DNA of 64,000 nt, taken from assembly GCA_012519695.1 (NCBI GenBank), contig JAAYPT010000024.1, positions 1 to 64,000 of the forward strand, read 5' to 3'. The notes under the pieces are model-generated. The model worked only from the letters and a program-made list of their open reading frames with translations. It made no database searches and had not been told where the DNA came from. Shown piece after piece: positions 9,808 to 19,070 of this stretch (position 1 is its first letter; every line of letters starts with the position of its first letter). The stretch is from Clostridiales bacterium (GTDB taxonomy: Bacteria > Bacillota > Clostridia > Lachnospirales > Lachnospiraceae). A program made the position numbers and the translations under genes.

Positions 9808-10069
9808 GCCAGTAGCAATGAAAACGTTATGCGTGCATAAAAATTCAAGGGTGCTAAGTGCCAGTGGCACTTGTTCAGCACTGACCGAAATAGAATGAAG
9901 GTACTGCGAAAAACGCAGACTATCCTTTTGGTTAGTTCCATTTTAAAATTATCTTTGCTATAATACGATTATCATGATATTTCTCAGAGGTACGCTCTGA
10001 GATTATGAAAGAAGCAAGATACCTACTTAAAACCATAATACTGCTTTTATGCGGAGGAGGAGCATGTAG
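9808..10069 (+). other. Intergenic region with hairpins and the regulator's promoter
   Basis: No gene is seen here. A hairpin lies near 9850-9882 (AAGTGCC/GGCACTT nested in GTGCT/AGCAC), followed by CTGCG-AAAAA-CGCAG. An extended -10 box TGCTATAAT ends at 9964 and probably drives the LuxR-type gene; its -35 (TTCCAT at 9936-9941) is weak. An 8-bp hairpin TCTCAGAG/CTCTGAGA (9982-10002) would lie in the 5' leader of the mRNA. The first hairpin resembles a dispersed intergenic repeat, but no second copy was seen in this window. Confidence 0.5.
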
Positions 10070-12475
10070 TTGACGCAGAAAGAAATTTACATATCGCCAG
10101 GAAAGGCAAGAAGAAAATTGAAAGAAGCCCAGATGAATGCACAGACAGTATATCTTTATGGGGCTACAGGGTATGGTAAGACTGTTTTTATAAAGAATTA
10201 TTTAAAAAATATGAGATATGCCTATTTTAATGCAGGAAGTGTACTTGTTAATGAACTGGCTATATTGAATAACGACGAACATGAGGGTGTTCATGAAGAA
10301 AAGAAAACGGGCACAACCATTGTGGTAGTGGATGATATTCAGCTTGCAGAGCCAGAAGATGTGAGAAATGCTATTTTAGATTTGAACAGAAGAAAGGATA
10401 TATGGCTTATATTGGTGGGACGGTGTCACTGTCCGTCATGGTTGCTGCCTGCAACTTTGAAACATTATCCATTTCAAGTAATTAGTCAAGAAGAACTTAA
10501 GTTTGACCGTAGTATGTTAGAACGTTATTTTGAACAAAGTGGCATTGTAGCAAATGAAGATACCATGGAGAGAGTAGAGCAGGGTGCCAGAGGGCATGGT
10601 ATGACGATAAAAATTTTTGCAGAGCTGTTACAAGAGGGGGAACCTTTTAACGAGGATATTATAAAGCGGACACAAAAGATATTGTGGGATTATTTGGAAT
10701 ATAATGTGTATGACCAGTGGGAACCGGAATTGCTGGAATTTTTGATGCAGATGAGTGTGGTAGATAGCTTTACGGTGCAGATGGCAGAACATATCACAGG
10801 AAAAACAAATGTACCTTATTTAATCCAGAAATCATGGGAGACAGGAAACTTTCTCTATGAAGAAAAGGGTGTTTACCATTATGAATTAGCTATGCTTCAA
10901 AGCATGAGACAACGTTTCCAAAAAAGATATAAGAAACAGCAGAAAAATGAATTATATTATAATGCCGGACTATTTTATGAACAGAAAGGCATGGTTATGG
11001 ATGCACTTCATATGTATGAAGCTTGTGGAAACAGAAATAGGATAAGCTGTCTGTTGATTGATAATGCAAGAAAAAATCCGGGCAGCGGGTATTTGTATGA
11101 ATTACGTCATTATTATCTGACTTTGCCAGAAGAAACTATAGTAGAAAGCATAGAATTGATTGCAGGAATGTGCATGCTTCAATCCATACTGATGAATTCG
11201 GAGGAAAGTGAGCGGTGGTACGATATTTTAGCAGCGCAGGAAAAGAAAAAAAACGGAAGTGAAAGAAAGACGGTAAAAAACTGGCTTGCTTATTTGGATA
11301 TTGCCCTGCCTCACCGGGGGAGTGGTGGTCTTATTGATATTCTGAAGAATGCATTTATTTTGCTTACGAATCGCCAGATTACATTACCGGAATTTTCTGT
11401 TACCAGTAATCTTCCATCACAGATGAACGGCGGAAAGGATTTCTGTGAATGGAGCAAAAAGGATAGAGAACTGGCAAGGACAATTGGAAAACCGGTATCT
11501 ATTCTACTCGGAAAATATGGAAAAGGATTTGCAGATATTGCACTTGCAGAGAGCCTTTATGAAAAGGGTGGGGACAATTATGAGATACTTTCCCTTGTGA
11601 GTAGGGGAAGAATGCAGGCAGAGGCAGGAGGAAAATTGGAGCAGTGTTTTGTGGCAGCGGCTATTCAGGCAAGAATTCATGTGATTAATGGACAAATAGA
11701 AGAGGCCATTGAGATTTTATTGTATTTTCGAAACATGGCGGTAAGAGAGCATGGAGATAAACTTCTTTCTAACATAGATACTTTCCTCTTTCGGCTGGCT
11801 TTATATCAGGGGGAAAAAGCACAGATTGAGGAATGGATGGAGAAAGCTCCGAAAGAGGATGAGGAATTCTGCGCATTTGACCGTTACAAGTATCTGGCAA
11901 AGGTCAGAGGTTATCTTTTGTATAGCAGATATGAGCGGGCACAGAGCTTACTGGAACGACTTTTGTATTATGCAAAGGTCATGGAACGCTCATATATTCG
12001 AATGGAAGCTAATCTACTTTTGAGTATTACGCTTTATCGGATGAACCAAGCAGCATGGAAGGATGTCCTTTTAAAGGTGTTGGGTGAGGCTGAGGATTAC
12101 CATTTTGTTAGAATTATTTCACGAGAAGGCGCTGCTATTCGAGAATTATTGAAAGTAGCAGGATGGAAGGCGGAGGATGCAGAAACGAAGGAAGGAAAGG
12201 CATATCGAAGGCAGGTGTTGAAAGAGACGGAAGCAGTTGCCATTGCTTATCCTTCTTACCTGAAAGTTAAAAGCATGGAAAAAGAAGTATTTTCAGATAA
12301 TGCTGTCAAAATTCTTCGATTTCAGGCAGAAGGTCTGTCGAATTTCCAAATTGCTAAACTACTTGAAATTACAGAAAGTGCAGTCAAGTATCATTGCAGA
12401 GAAAATTATAAGAAACTGGGAGTTCGAGGAAAAGCAGAAGCAGTTATGGAAGCTAGAAAGCGAAAATTGATTTAA
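10070..12475 (+). CDS. Large ATP-binding LuxR-family regulator (MalT/LAL type)
   Basis: An 801-residue regulator starting at TTG 10070, with GGAGGAGG (10053-10060) nine bases upstream; the nearer ATG at 10064 is followed by a stop. Walker A GATGYGKT is at residues 31-38 and Walker B is TTIVVVDDIQ at about residue 85. A long helical, TPR-like middle follows. A C-terminal LuxR helix-turn-helix contains GLSNFQIAKLLEITESAVKY. This is the MalT/LAL architecture, in which ligand and ATP binding drive activation. It lies 69 bases before the surface-protein gene, which is its most likely target (inference). The ligand is unknown. Confidence 0.87.
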   Translation: MTQKEIYISPGKARRKLKEAQMNAQTVYLYGATGYGKTVFIKNYLKNMRYAYFNAGSVLVNELAILNNDEHEGVHEEKKTGTTIVVVDDIQLAEPEDVRNAILDLNRRKDIWLILVGRCHCPSWLLPATLKHYPFQVISQEELKFDRSMLERYFEQSGIVANEDTMERVEQGARGHGMTIKIFAELLQEGEPFNEDIIKRTQKILWDYLEYNVYDQWEPELLEFLMQMSVVDSFTVQMAEHITGKTNVPYLIQKSWETGNFLYEEKGVYHYELAMLQSMRQRFQKRYKKQQKNELYYNAGLFYEQKGMVMDALHMYEACGNRNRISCLLIDNARKNPGSGYLYELRHYYLTLPEETIVESIELIAGMCMLQSILMNSEESERWYDILAAQEKKKNGSERKTVKNWLAYLDIALPHRGSGGLIDILKNAFILLTNRQITLPEFSVTSNLPSQMNGGKDFCEWSKKDRELARTIGKPVSILLGKYGKGFADIALAESLYEKGGDNYEILSLVSRGRMQAEAGGKLEQCFVAAAIQARIHVINGQIEEAIEILLYFRNMAVREHGDKLLSNIDTFLFRLALYQGEKAQIEEWMEKAPKEDEEFCAFDRYKYLAKVRGYLLYSRYERAQSLLERLLYYAKVMERSYIRMEANLLLSITLYRMNQAAWKDVLLKVLGEAEDYHFVRIISREGAAIRELLKVAGWKAEDAETKEGKAYRRQVLKETEAVAIAYPSYLKVKSMEKEVFSDNAVKILRFQAEGLSNFQIAKLLEITESAVKYHCRENYKKLGVRGKAEAVMEARKRKLI

Positions 12476-12544
12476 AGAACAACTGTGTATTTTAACACAG
12501 AAATTTAGTGCGCAGATATTTTAAACAAAGGAAGGTTGAGTAAT

Positions 12545-15121
12545 ATGAAAATGAAAAGGTTTTTATCGGTTGTATTGGCGGTGATTATGGTAATTACCAT
12601 TTTTCCGATGTCAGCAAATGCGGCTCCATTATATAGTAACAAAATAGTGAATGAAGGAGAAAATTATTCGGATAGCAATTTTGATATGCAATGTTGGTCA
12701 AGTGCAGGTACTTTTACAAATAACGGAACGGTAAATATTACGAATGGATTCAATTTAACATATCAGGCAACTTTTATCAATAACGGTACGTTTACATTTA
12801 CCGGTTCTTCTTCCGCATTTGATGTAGGTACAGATGCTTGCTCTTTCGTAAATAATGGAACTGCGACCATTTCCGGTTGTTATAATCTCGGTTTAGGAAC
12901 GTCTTTCATTAATAATGGAACGCTGTTCCTTAATAATATTAGCAATGCGAATGTAAGTGGTGTTTCGAATACAGGTACAATTGTTTGTGGAGAAAATATA
13001 TTACCAAGTACAATGCAAAACTTGGAAAATAAAACGACAGGTACAGGAAAGGTTATGACACAGGAAGAGTATGATAATAATTCCGGAAGTACCAAGGGTA
13101 GTAAGTATAAGATAACCTATGATTTAAATGGAGGCAATTGGAAAAGTACACCGGATGAGTCGATATTTTCGTACACTTATGATACCAATGATACAACTCC
13201 GTATTACAAAATCGGATTTGATGCTCCTTTTGATACTTTGAATCAAAATGTGGTTCGCCCAAATTATAAACTGACTGGCTGGTCTTGTGATAAGAATGGT
13301 GATACAGAACAACCTTCCCTATATTTAGATATAATGATGGAATGGAGAGCTGATATTACTTTGAAAGCACATTGGGAGCCGGAAACATATTATATTTTCT
13401 ATTATCTTGATGGTGGCACATTTCCAGAAACAGTAACAGAACCGGAAATTAAAAACAGAGGAACAGATTCGTATACTCTTTTCAATGTTGAAAGTGAAAC
13501 ATTTACACTTCCGACACCGACGAAAAGTGGCTATGATTTTGAGGGGTGGAAGCTTGGTGAAGCAACTGAGACGTATTCTTCAGTAACAATTCCAAAGGGA
13601 ACTACAGGAAATCGTGCATACACAGCAAAGTGGAAAGCAAAAGGCGATACTCCTTACAAGGTTAACGTTTATTATATGGATAAAGACGGTCAGTATGGAA
13701 TGACCCCGGATAAATCTTATAATGAAACAGGAATCACAAATACGCAGATAGAAGTGCCTGATTCCACATATGAAAAAAATGGTTTTACATATGATGAAGC
13801 AAAATCTTTGAATACGGGAACAATATCAGCTGATGGGTCACTGGTTCTGTCTCTTTACTATAAACGCAATCAGTATGACATTACATTTAAATCGTATGAT
13901 GGAACGGAAACGCTATATACATATAAAGGTTATTATGGAACTCCGATTGTTTATGGTGGTTCAACTCCTGCAATAACAGAAGAGGGATATAGTTATACTT
14001 TTAACGGATGGGCAGTTGAGAAAAAATCTGCTTACGCAATAACAAATTTGGGAACAGTAAGTGGAGATAAGACATACTATGCTGCTTTTGGAAAAGAGGC
14101 AAGGTTTTATCTGATAAATTTTGAAGACACTACTGGATTTTTGCCATTAGAGAAGTCGACAATTAAGATAAACAAGGGGGAAGATTTCACCATTAATCTG
14201 TATCTTGCAAATGAAAAGTACTATGTGGGTACAAATGAATGGATTCTGACATTAAAAAAGTTACACATTTATAATACAACAACAAACAAAGGATTAGTTT
14301 TGGGAAAAGATTTCACCTATTCTTTTGAGGGGTATGGAAAACCTGTTGTGCTGTCAATTCCTAATGTAACAGGTGACTTAAATATTACATTTAGTGCCGG
14401 ATATCATGATACACACGATTTTTCGAAGAACTATGATACGATTTTAAGGGAAACCACTTGTATACAGGAGGGAAAGGTCTTACATTATTGCTATAAATGT
14501 GGAAAAACAGAGGAAGCGGTAACACCTATTAATCCATCTAACCATACTAATCTTGTGAAAATTCAGGAGAAATTTGCCACAAATTTAGTCGCTGGAAATA
14601 TAGAATATTATTATTGCGAAGATTGTGGAAAGTATTTTAGTGACAAAGCGGGAACACGGGAAATCAATATTGCCGATACAATTCTTCCAAAACTTACTGT
14701 TAGTGAAAAAGATTATCAAATCATAGATGGCGCAGGTAGCAGTTATACACAGGAAAGTGACGGTGGTATCACAATTCGAGGAAATGGAGAGTATGATAAG
14801 TTTATAAGTGTAAAAGTTGATGGAAATGTTATTGATGAAAGTAATTACAGTGTAAGAGAAGGATCGACTATTATCACATTAAAAGCAGCATATCTTAATA
14901 CGTTATCCGTGGGAACACATGCTATTGAAATTGTATGGACAGACGGTTCTGCAATCACAAACTTTATTATTAAGGAAAAATCAGCAGATAATGCAAAAAC
15001 ACTTGAAAATACAGCGGTTACAGCTCCTAAAACGGGAGATGGCGCACCATTGGAATTTTTGTGTATAATGATTGGGCTAAGTATGGTAGGAGTTATGAAA
15101 AGTAGGAAAAAAAGCAGTTGA
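12545..15121 (+). CDS. Sortase-anchored surface protein with NGT repeats and InlB/MucBP-like repeats
   Basis: An 858-residue secreted protein. ATG 12545 has AAAGGAAGG nine bases upstream. A signal peptide (residues 1-27, ending SANA/A) is followed by short repeats built on F(I/V)NNGT (residues 50-150), as in beta-solenoids. Then come InlB B-repeat-like units with YDLNGG, YYLDGG and AHWEP/AKWKA, and a MucBP-like unit (VNVYYMDKDG). Two CxxC pairs (YKCGK, CEDCGK) lie near 655-710. The C-terminus APKTGD, a hydrophobic helix and RKK form a sortase signal. Probably an adhesin. The imperfect repeat CTGTGT/ACACAG at 12483-12500 could be an operator. The last two codons and the stop lie inside the 154-bp repeat. 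Confidence 0.85.
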   Translation: MKMKRFLSVVLAVIMVITIFPMSANAAPLYSNKIVNEGENYSDSNFDMQCWSSAGTFTNNGTVNITNGFNLTYQATFINNGTFTFTGSSSAFDVGTDACSFVNNGTATISGCYNLGLGTSFINNGTLFLNNISNANVSGVSNTGTIVCGENILPSTMQNLENKTTGTGKVMTQEEYDNNSGSTKGSKYKITYDLNGGNWKSTPDESIFSYTYDTNDTTPYYKIGFDAPFDTLNQNVVRPNYKLTGWSCDKNGDTEQPSLYLDIMMEWRADITLKAHWEPETYYIFYYLDGGTFPETVTEPEIKNRGTDSYTLFNVESETFTLPTPTKSGYDFEGWKLGEATETYSSVTIPKGTTGNRAYTAKWKAKGDTPYKVNVYYMDKDGQYGMTPDKSYNETGITNTQIEVPDSTYEKNGFTYDEAKSLNTGTISADGSLVLSLYYKRNQYDITFKSYDGTETLYTYKGYYGTPIVYGGSTPAITEEGYSYTFNGWAVEKKSAYAITNLGTVSGDKTYYAAFGKEARFYLINFEDTTGFLPLEKSTIKINKGEDFTINLYLANEKYYVGTNEWILTLKKLHIYNTTTNKGLVLGKDFTYSFEGYGKPVVLSIPNVTGDLNITFSAGYHDTHDFSKNYDTILRETTCIQEGKVLHYCYKCGKTEEAVTPINPSNHTNLVKIQEKFATNLVAGNIEYYYCEDCGKYFSDKAGTREINIADTILPKLTVSEKDYQIIDGAGSSYTQESDGGITIRGNGEYDKFISVKVDGNVIDESNYSVREGSTIITLKAAYLNTLSVGTHAIEIVWTDGSAITNFIIKEKSADNAKTLENTAVTAPKTGDGAPLEFLCIMIGLSMVGVMKSRKKSS

Positions 15122-15264
15122 CCGCAGTAGCAGAGGAGCTGGTAGAAAATATCAGTAAATTTAATTTAGATACCCTAAAGAAAGAAGTAGAAGAACGCTT
15201 TTAAACACAATAGAAGAGAATAATGAAAAGTCACTTTTCGTCTTAGGATGAAGAGTGGCTTTTT
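15111..15264 (+). repeat. 154-bp direct repeat, copy 2 (orphan chemoreceptor 3' end and terminator)
   Basis: A second copy of the chemoreceptor 3' end without the rest of the gene. It differs from copy 1 at five positions. It supplies the stop codon of the surface protein (TGA at 15119-15121) and, with its identical hairpin at 15226-15264, the terminator of that gene. The chemoreceptor reading frame itself continues in the copy to a TAA at 15202-15204. Confidence 0.95.
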
Positions 15265-15343
15265 CTTTTCATGCAACATTTTGAATAGTTGTAGAGTTTT
15301 AATAAGTGAAAGGTATTAAAAAAAGAAAGTGAGGCGGCAAAGA

Positions 15344-16849
15344 ATGGAAGAAAAAAATAAGAAAAAGAAAAATATCTATAAGTGGTGTGGAATGGCTGCA
15401 ACGGCGGCTTGTGTGGGGATGCTTTTGTTTGCCGGACATAATACATGGAATATAACAAATAGAACAAATCAGGATATGGAAAAGGTAGCACAAAGTAGTA
15501 CAAGTAAAGAAAGCGAAGAGAGTAAAACAGAAAATAATACCTTGCTGGCTGAAACTTATGACACTTCTTATGATGAATTATATAATTATTTTAAGAAACA
15601 GGAACGGGAAAGTTATGTGTATAGTTCTGCAAAGGGAGAAATGGTAATGGAGGATACTTATAGTGCTGCTGAAACGGAAAGTGCACAAAAGGAAGAAACT
15701 CCCCAGAATTATGCAGATACCAATAAGCAGGAGGCAGGAGTGGATGAAGCAGATATTATAAAAAACGATGGTCGTTATCTTTATCAGCTTGTAGAGGAAC
15801 AGGATGGCACAGAATCTTTGCAGATAGCGGATACCAAAGGAGGATTAAAAGAGCTGACAAGAATAAAAGGAATGGATAATCCTCGTGAATTTTATGTTTG
15901 GAATGATACTCTGGTAATTATAGAATCTTGTTGGGCAGACGAGGAAGATGGAACCTATAGCGATAAGACAAATATCATTCGAATTGCTTATGAAAAAGGA
16001 ATTTTCCATAAGGCAGCAGAGGGAAGTGTCAAAGGAATCCTGCTAGATGATATGGCAATCAATGAAGCCAATGGTTATTTAAGAATGGCAGTTACAGTAG
16101 ATTCTTACAAAAAGGAACGAGTAAGAGACGATATTTTTGGCTACTTCATGGGATATGAAACTACAGATAACGTACAGGATAATAGTGTTTATGTTTTAGA
16201 TAAAAATCTTGAAATAGTAGGAAAAATTGAAGGGTTAGCGGAAAATGAAGAAATCTATTCAGCACGTTTTATGGGAGATATGGGATATTTTGTTACCTTC
16301 CGACAAACAGATCCGCTGTTTTCAGTAGATTTATCCGACCCGAAAAATCCCCAGATTTTAGGAGAATTGAAAATCAGTGGTTTCTCACAATATTTACATT
16401 TTTATAGCGAAAATCTTTTGTTAGGAATCGGGATGGAAGCAGACGAAAATACCGGAAGAACACAAGGAATGAAACTTTCCATGTTTGATATTTCCAATCC
16501 GGCAGATGTAAAGGAGCAGGATAAATACGATCTCTCAGAATATGATACTTCAGCTGCACTTTATGACTATAAAGCAGTTATGATTGATACAAATAAAAAT
16601 CTGTTTGGCTTTTTCGCACGGAGCTATAACAGTGATACGGACGAGAAACAGGACTTTTTACTATTTTCCTATGAGAACGGAGGGTTTCAACAGAAAATGA
16701 AAATTGCCTGTGATACCCAAAATGAAACATACGGATATTGTAATGTGCGAGGTACCTATATCGGGGATGTATTTTATCTGCTGTATGGAGACGGTAGAAT
16801 TGAGGCATATAACCTGACGGATGGAAGTATGGTAGATGCTATTAACTAA
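15344..16849 (+). CDS. Membrane-anchored beta-propeller domain protein
   Basis: A 501-residue protein. ATG 15344 has GAGG nine bases upstream, which fits better than the in-frame GTG at 15329. A short basic N-terminus (EEKNKKKKN) and one hydrophobic segment (about residues 15-34) suggest an N-terminal anchor with the rest outside. After a low-complexity Ser/Glu linker, the segment QEAGVDEADIIKNDGRYLYQ is the hallmark of the secreted beta-propeller family (Pfam Beta_propel). Repeated blade-like strands continue to the end. The function of the family is unknown. A bidirectional terminator follows. Confidence 0.82.
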   Translation: MEEKNKKKKNIYKWCGMAATAACVGMLLFAGHNTWNITNRTNQDMEKVAQSSTSKESEESKTENNTLLAETYDTSYDELYNYFKKQERESYVYSSAKGEMVMEDTYSAAETESAQKEETPQNYADTNKQEAGVDEADIIKNDGRYLYQLVEEQDGTESLQIADTKGGLKELTRIKGMDNPREFYVWNDTLVIIESCWADEEDGTYSDKTNIIRIAYEKGIFHKAAEGSVKGILLDDMAINEANGYLRMAVTVDSYKKERVRDDIFGYFMGYETTDNVQDNSVYVLDKNLEIVGKIEGLAENEEIYSARFMGDMGYFVTFRQTDPLFSVDLSDPKNPQILGELKISGFSQYLHFYSENLLLGIGMEADENTGRTQGMKLSMFDISNPADVKEQDKYDLSEYDTSAALYDYKAVMIDTNKNLFGFFARSYNSDTDEKQDFLLFSYENGGFQQKMKIACDTQNETYGYCNVRGTYIGDVFYLLYGDGRIEAYNLTDGSMVDAIN

Positions 16850-16881
16850 AAAACAGAATAATCAACTCTCGTAAATAAATA

Positions 16882-16912
16882 CAAAAGCTGTGGTATTTTG
16901 CCACAGCTTTTG
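16882..16912. terminator. Bidirectional terminator between convergent genes
   Basis: A perfect 12-bp stem (16882-16893 with 16901-16912) with a seven-base loop lies between the 3' ends of the beta-propeller gene (+) and the PHP phosphatase gene (-). The stem ends in AAAA on one side and TTTT on the other, so it can serve both strands. Confidence 0.8.
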
Positions 16913-16916
16913 AACA

Positions 16917-17717
16917 TTAAAGTTTATAAAAACTAGGTTTTCGATTTTTATATACAGTGTAATAAGAAAATCCCGCATCTTTTAAAATGGCAGGTACTTT
17001 GTTGAAATCAAAAGCCACATGTTCCGGCTTATGCGCATCGGCACCAATGGTAATGATTTCGCCTCCAAGTTCACGGTAACGTTTCAAAATCGCTTCGGTA
17101 GGGTTAGGATGCCCAAGTCCGTATTTAAATCCACCGGTGTTAATTTCGATGCCTTTTCCCTTTTGAATCAGGGTACGAAGAATTTCATCAATCACGTCTG
17201 CAAATTTCTCATAGGTGTAATAGGTGTTGGTATTAGGACCGTATCGCACCACATAGTCAATATGTCCATATACATCGAAGCAGTCAAAAACTGCAAGATT
17301 TTCTAATATAGATTCAAAATATTCCCGATATGCATCATCTTCGGATTTTCCGTCATAGTATTCCGGATAATAAGGGTCCATGTGGTGAACTACATGGGAA
17401 GAACCGATGACAAAGTCAAAAGGATATTTTTCAATGATTTCAGGAAGCTCTTGTGCAAGATGTGGTTGCAGTCCAAGCTCCAGACCAATATATACTGGAA
17501 ATTTGGCAGAAAAATCCTGTTGAATGTCTGTCAGTTCTGAAAAGTAAGCAGGAAAATCAATTAAGAATTCATCTGGGGTTTTTGGATAATCAATATCCAA
17601 GTGGTCGGTAAAACAGAGTCCGCCCAAGCCTTTTGCCTGCGCAGAACGAATCATGTCACGAGGGTCAGCATCGCTGTCACCGGAAAAATGCGTGTGCATA
17701 TGTGTATCCCAAAGCAT
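16917..17717 (-). CDS. hisJ: PHP-domain phosphatase, histidinol-phosphatase (HisJ) family
   Basis: A 266-residue metal-dependent phosphatase of the PHP fold. The start MLWDTHMHTHFSGDSD at 17717 has AAAGGAGG just upstream; an ATG 21 bases earlier would place the ribosome site inside the gene. Metal ligands are visible in DTHMHTH, FTDHLD, GLELGLQ, SSHVV, YGHIDYV and GADAHKP. Histidinol-phosphatase (histidine biosynthesis) is the family's usual name. No other his genes are nearby, so the substrate is not certain. It is the only minus-strand gene in the first half of the window. Confidence 0.82.
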   Translation of the reverse strand: MLWDTHMHTHFSGDSDADPRDMIRSAQAKGLGGLCFTDHLDIDYPKTPDEFLIDFPAYFSELTDIQQDFSAKFPVYIGLELGLQPHLAQELPEIIEKYPFDFVIGSSHVVHHMDPYYPEYYDGKSEDDAYREYFESILENLAVFDCFDVYGHIDYVVRYGPNTNTYYTYEKFADVIDEILRTLIQKGKGIEINTGGFKYGLGHPNPTEAILKRYRELGGEIITIGADAHKPEHVAFDFNKVPAILKDAGFSYYTVYKNRKPSFYKL

Positions 17718-17750
17718 AAATAAGCCTCCTTTGTTCATATTTCACAGTTT

Positions 17751-17779
17751 AATATATATGAAATGTATTATTTTGTCAA
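17751..17779 (-). promoter_or_regulatory. Promoter of the PHP phosphatase gene
   Basis: On the minus strand TTGACA (17779-17774) and TATATT (17756-17751) have a 17-bp spacer. The promoter lies about 35 bases before the start codon. Confidence 0.7.
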
Positions 17780-17879
17780 AAGATAATGGAATATAGGTCA
17801 TATATACCGTAAAAAGTGAGTGAAAAGCAGTTTACGCAAAAAAAAATAGTGAAAAAATTAACAAAGTTGAAAATGACAC

Positions 17880-17908
17880 TTGAATTTTGGACAAAGATTG
17901 GGTAAAAT
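17880..17908 (+). promoter_or_regulatory. Promoter of gapA
   Basis: TTGAAT (17880-17885) and TAAAAT (17903-17908) have a 17-bp spacer. The start of transcription would fall near 17915, immediately before the inverted repeat at 17918-17936. Confidence 0.6.
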
Positions 17909-17917
17909 GTATCTAGA

Positions 17918-17936
17918 TTTGGGTTATTATCCCAAA
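17918..17936 (+). promoter_or_regulatory. Inverted repeat in the gapA leader
   Basis: TTTGGG at 17918-17923 pairs with CCCAAA at 17931-17936 across seven bases. Directly at the predicted 5' end of the gapA mRNA it could be an operator or a stabilising 5' hairpin. It does not match the Rex site pattern. Function unproven. Confidence 0.4.
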
Positions 17937-17974
17937 GTAAAATTAAATTCATTCAAAATTAGGAGGAATTAAAC

Positions 17975-18991
17975 ATGTCAGTAAGAGTAGCAATCAATGG
18001 ATTTGGACGTATTGGACGTTTAGCATTCAGACAGATGTTCGGTGCAGAAGGATACGAAGTAGTAGCAATCAACGATTTAACAAGCCCTAAAATGTTAGCA
18101 CACTTGTTAAAATATGATTCATCTCAGGGTAAATATGAATTAGCAGATAAAGTAACTGCTGGTGAAGATTCTATCACTGTTGATGGAAAAGAAATCAAAA
18201 TCTACGCTTTCCCAGATGCAAACAACTGCCCATGGGGAGAATTAAAAGTAGACGTTGTATTAGAGTGTTCTGGATTCTATACATCCAAAGAAAAAGCACA
18301 GGCTCATATCAACGCTGGTGCTCGTAAAGTTGTTATTTCTGCTCCAGCAGGAAACGACCTTCCTACCGTTGTTTACAATACAAACCACGAGACATTAAAA
18401 GCAAGCGATACAATCATTTCTGCAGCTTCTTGTACAACAAACTGCTTAGCACCAATGGCTGACGCTTTAAACAAATATGCACCAATCCAGTCCGGTATTA
18501 TGTGTACAATCCATGCTTACACAGGAGATCAGATGACATTAGACGGACCACAGAGAAAAGGTGATTTAAGAAGATCTCGTGCAGCAGCAGTTAACATCGT
18601 TCCTAACAGCACAGGTGCTGCAAAAGCAATCGGATCAGTTATCCCAGAATTAAACGGAAAATTAATCGGTTCTGCACAGCGTGTACCTACCCCAACAGGT
18701 TCTACAACTATCTTAACAGCAGTAGTTAAGAAAGCTGGAGTAACAAAAGAAGATATCAATGCAGCTATGAAAGCAGCATCTAACGAATCTTTCGGATACA
18801 ACGAAGACGAAATCGTTTCTTCTGATATCGTAGGAATGAGATTTGGATCTTTATTCGATGCAACTCAGACTATGGTAAACCAGGTATCTGATGACTTATA
18901 TGAAGTACAGGTTGTTTCTTGGTATGACAACGAAAACAGCTACACAAGCCAGATGGTTCGTACAATCAAATACTTCTCTGAATTAGCTTAA
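17975..18991 (+). CDS. gapA: Glyceraldehyde-3-phosphate dehydrogenase, NAD-dependent
   Basis: A 338-residue glycolytic enzyme that oxidises glyceraldehyde 3-phosphate to 1,3-bisphosphoglycerate. The NAD-binding start is [11 protein letters not shown], the catalytic cysteine lies in [12 protein letters not shown], and the C-terminal [15 protein letters not shown] motif is present. AGGAGG lies eight bases before the ATG. Codons are shifted to C-ending Asn, Tyr and Phe (AAC, TAC, TTC) compared with neighbouring genes, as expected for very high expression. A strong terminator follows, so pgk has separate input. Confidence 0.96.
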   Translation: MSVRVAINGFGRIGRLAFRQMFGAEGYEVVAINDLTSPKMLAHLLKYDSSQGKYELADKVTAGEDSITVDGKEIKIYAFPDANNCPWGELKVDVVLECSGFYTSKEKAQAHINAGARKVVISAPAGNDLPTVVYNTNHETLKASDTIISAASCTTNCLAPMADALNKYAPIQSGIMCTIHAYTGDQMTLDGPQRKGDLRRSRAAAVNIVPNSTGAAKAIGSVIPELNGKLIGSAQRVPTPTGSTTILTAVVKKAGVTKEDINAAMKAASNESFGYNEDEIVSSDIVGMRFGSLFDATQTMVNQVSDDLYEVQVVSWYDNENSYTSQMVRTIKYFSELA

Positions 18992-19037
18992 TTGTAATTA
19001 GCAAATTCAATAGTATTGACAACAAGACTCAGGAAGG

Positions 19038-19069
19038 GGTCCGGTCTTATGGACCGGACTTCTTTTTTA
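19038..19069 (+). terminator. Intrinsic terminator of gapA
   Basis: GTCCGGTC (19039-19046) pairs with GACCGGAC (19052-19059), followed by TTCTTTTTT. The dispersed repeat, copy A, begins two to three bases after the T-tract. Confidence 0.85.
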
Positions 19070-19070
19070 T

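Noticed and set aside
9850-9882. Hairpin AAGTGCC/GGCACTT as a member of the A-D repeat family
   Set aside because: It shares no stem sequence with copies A-D and was seen only once.
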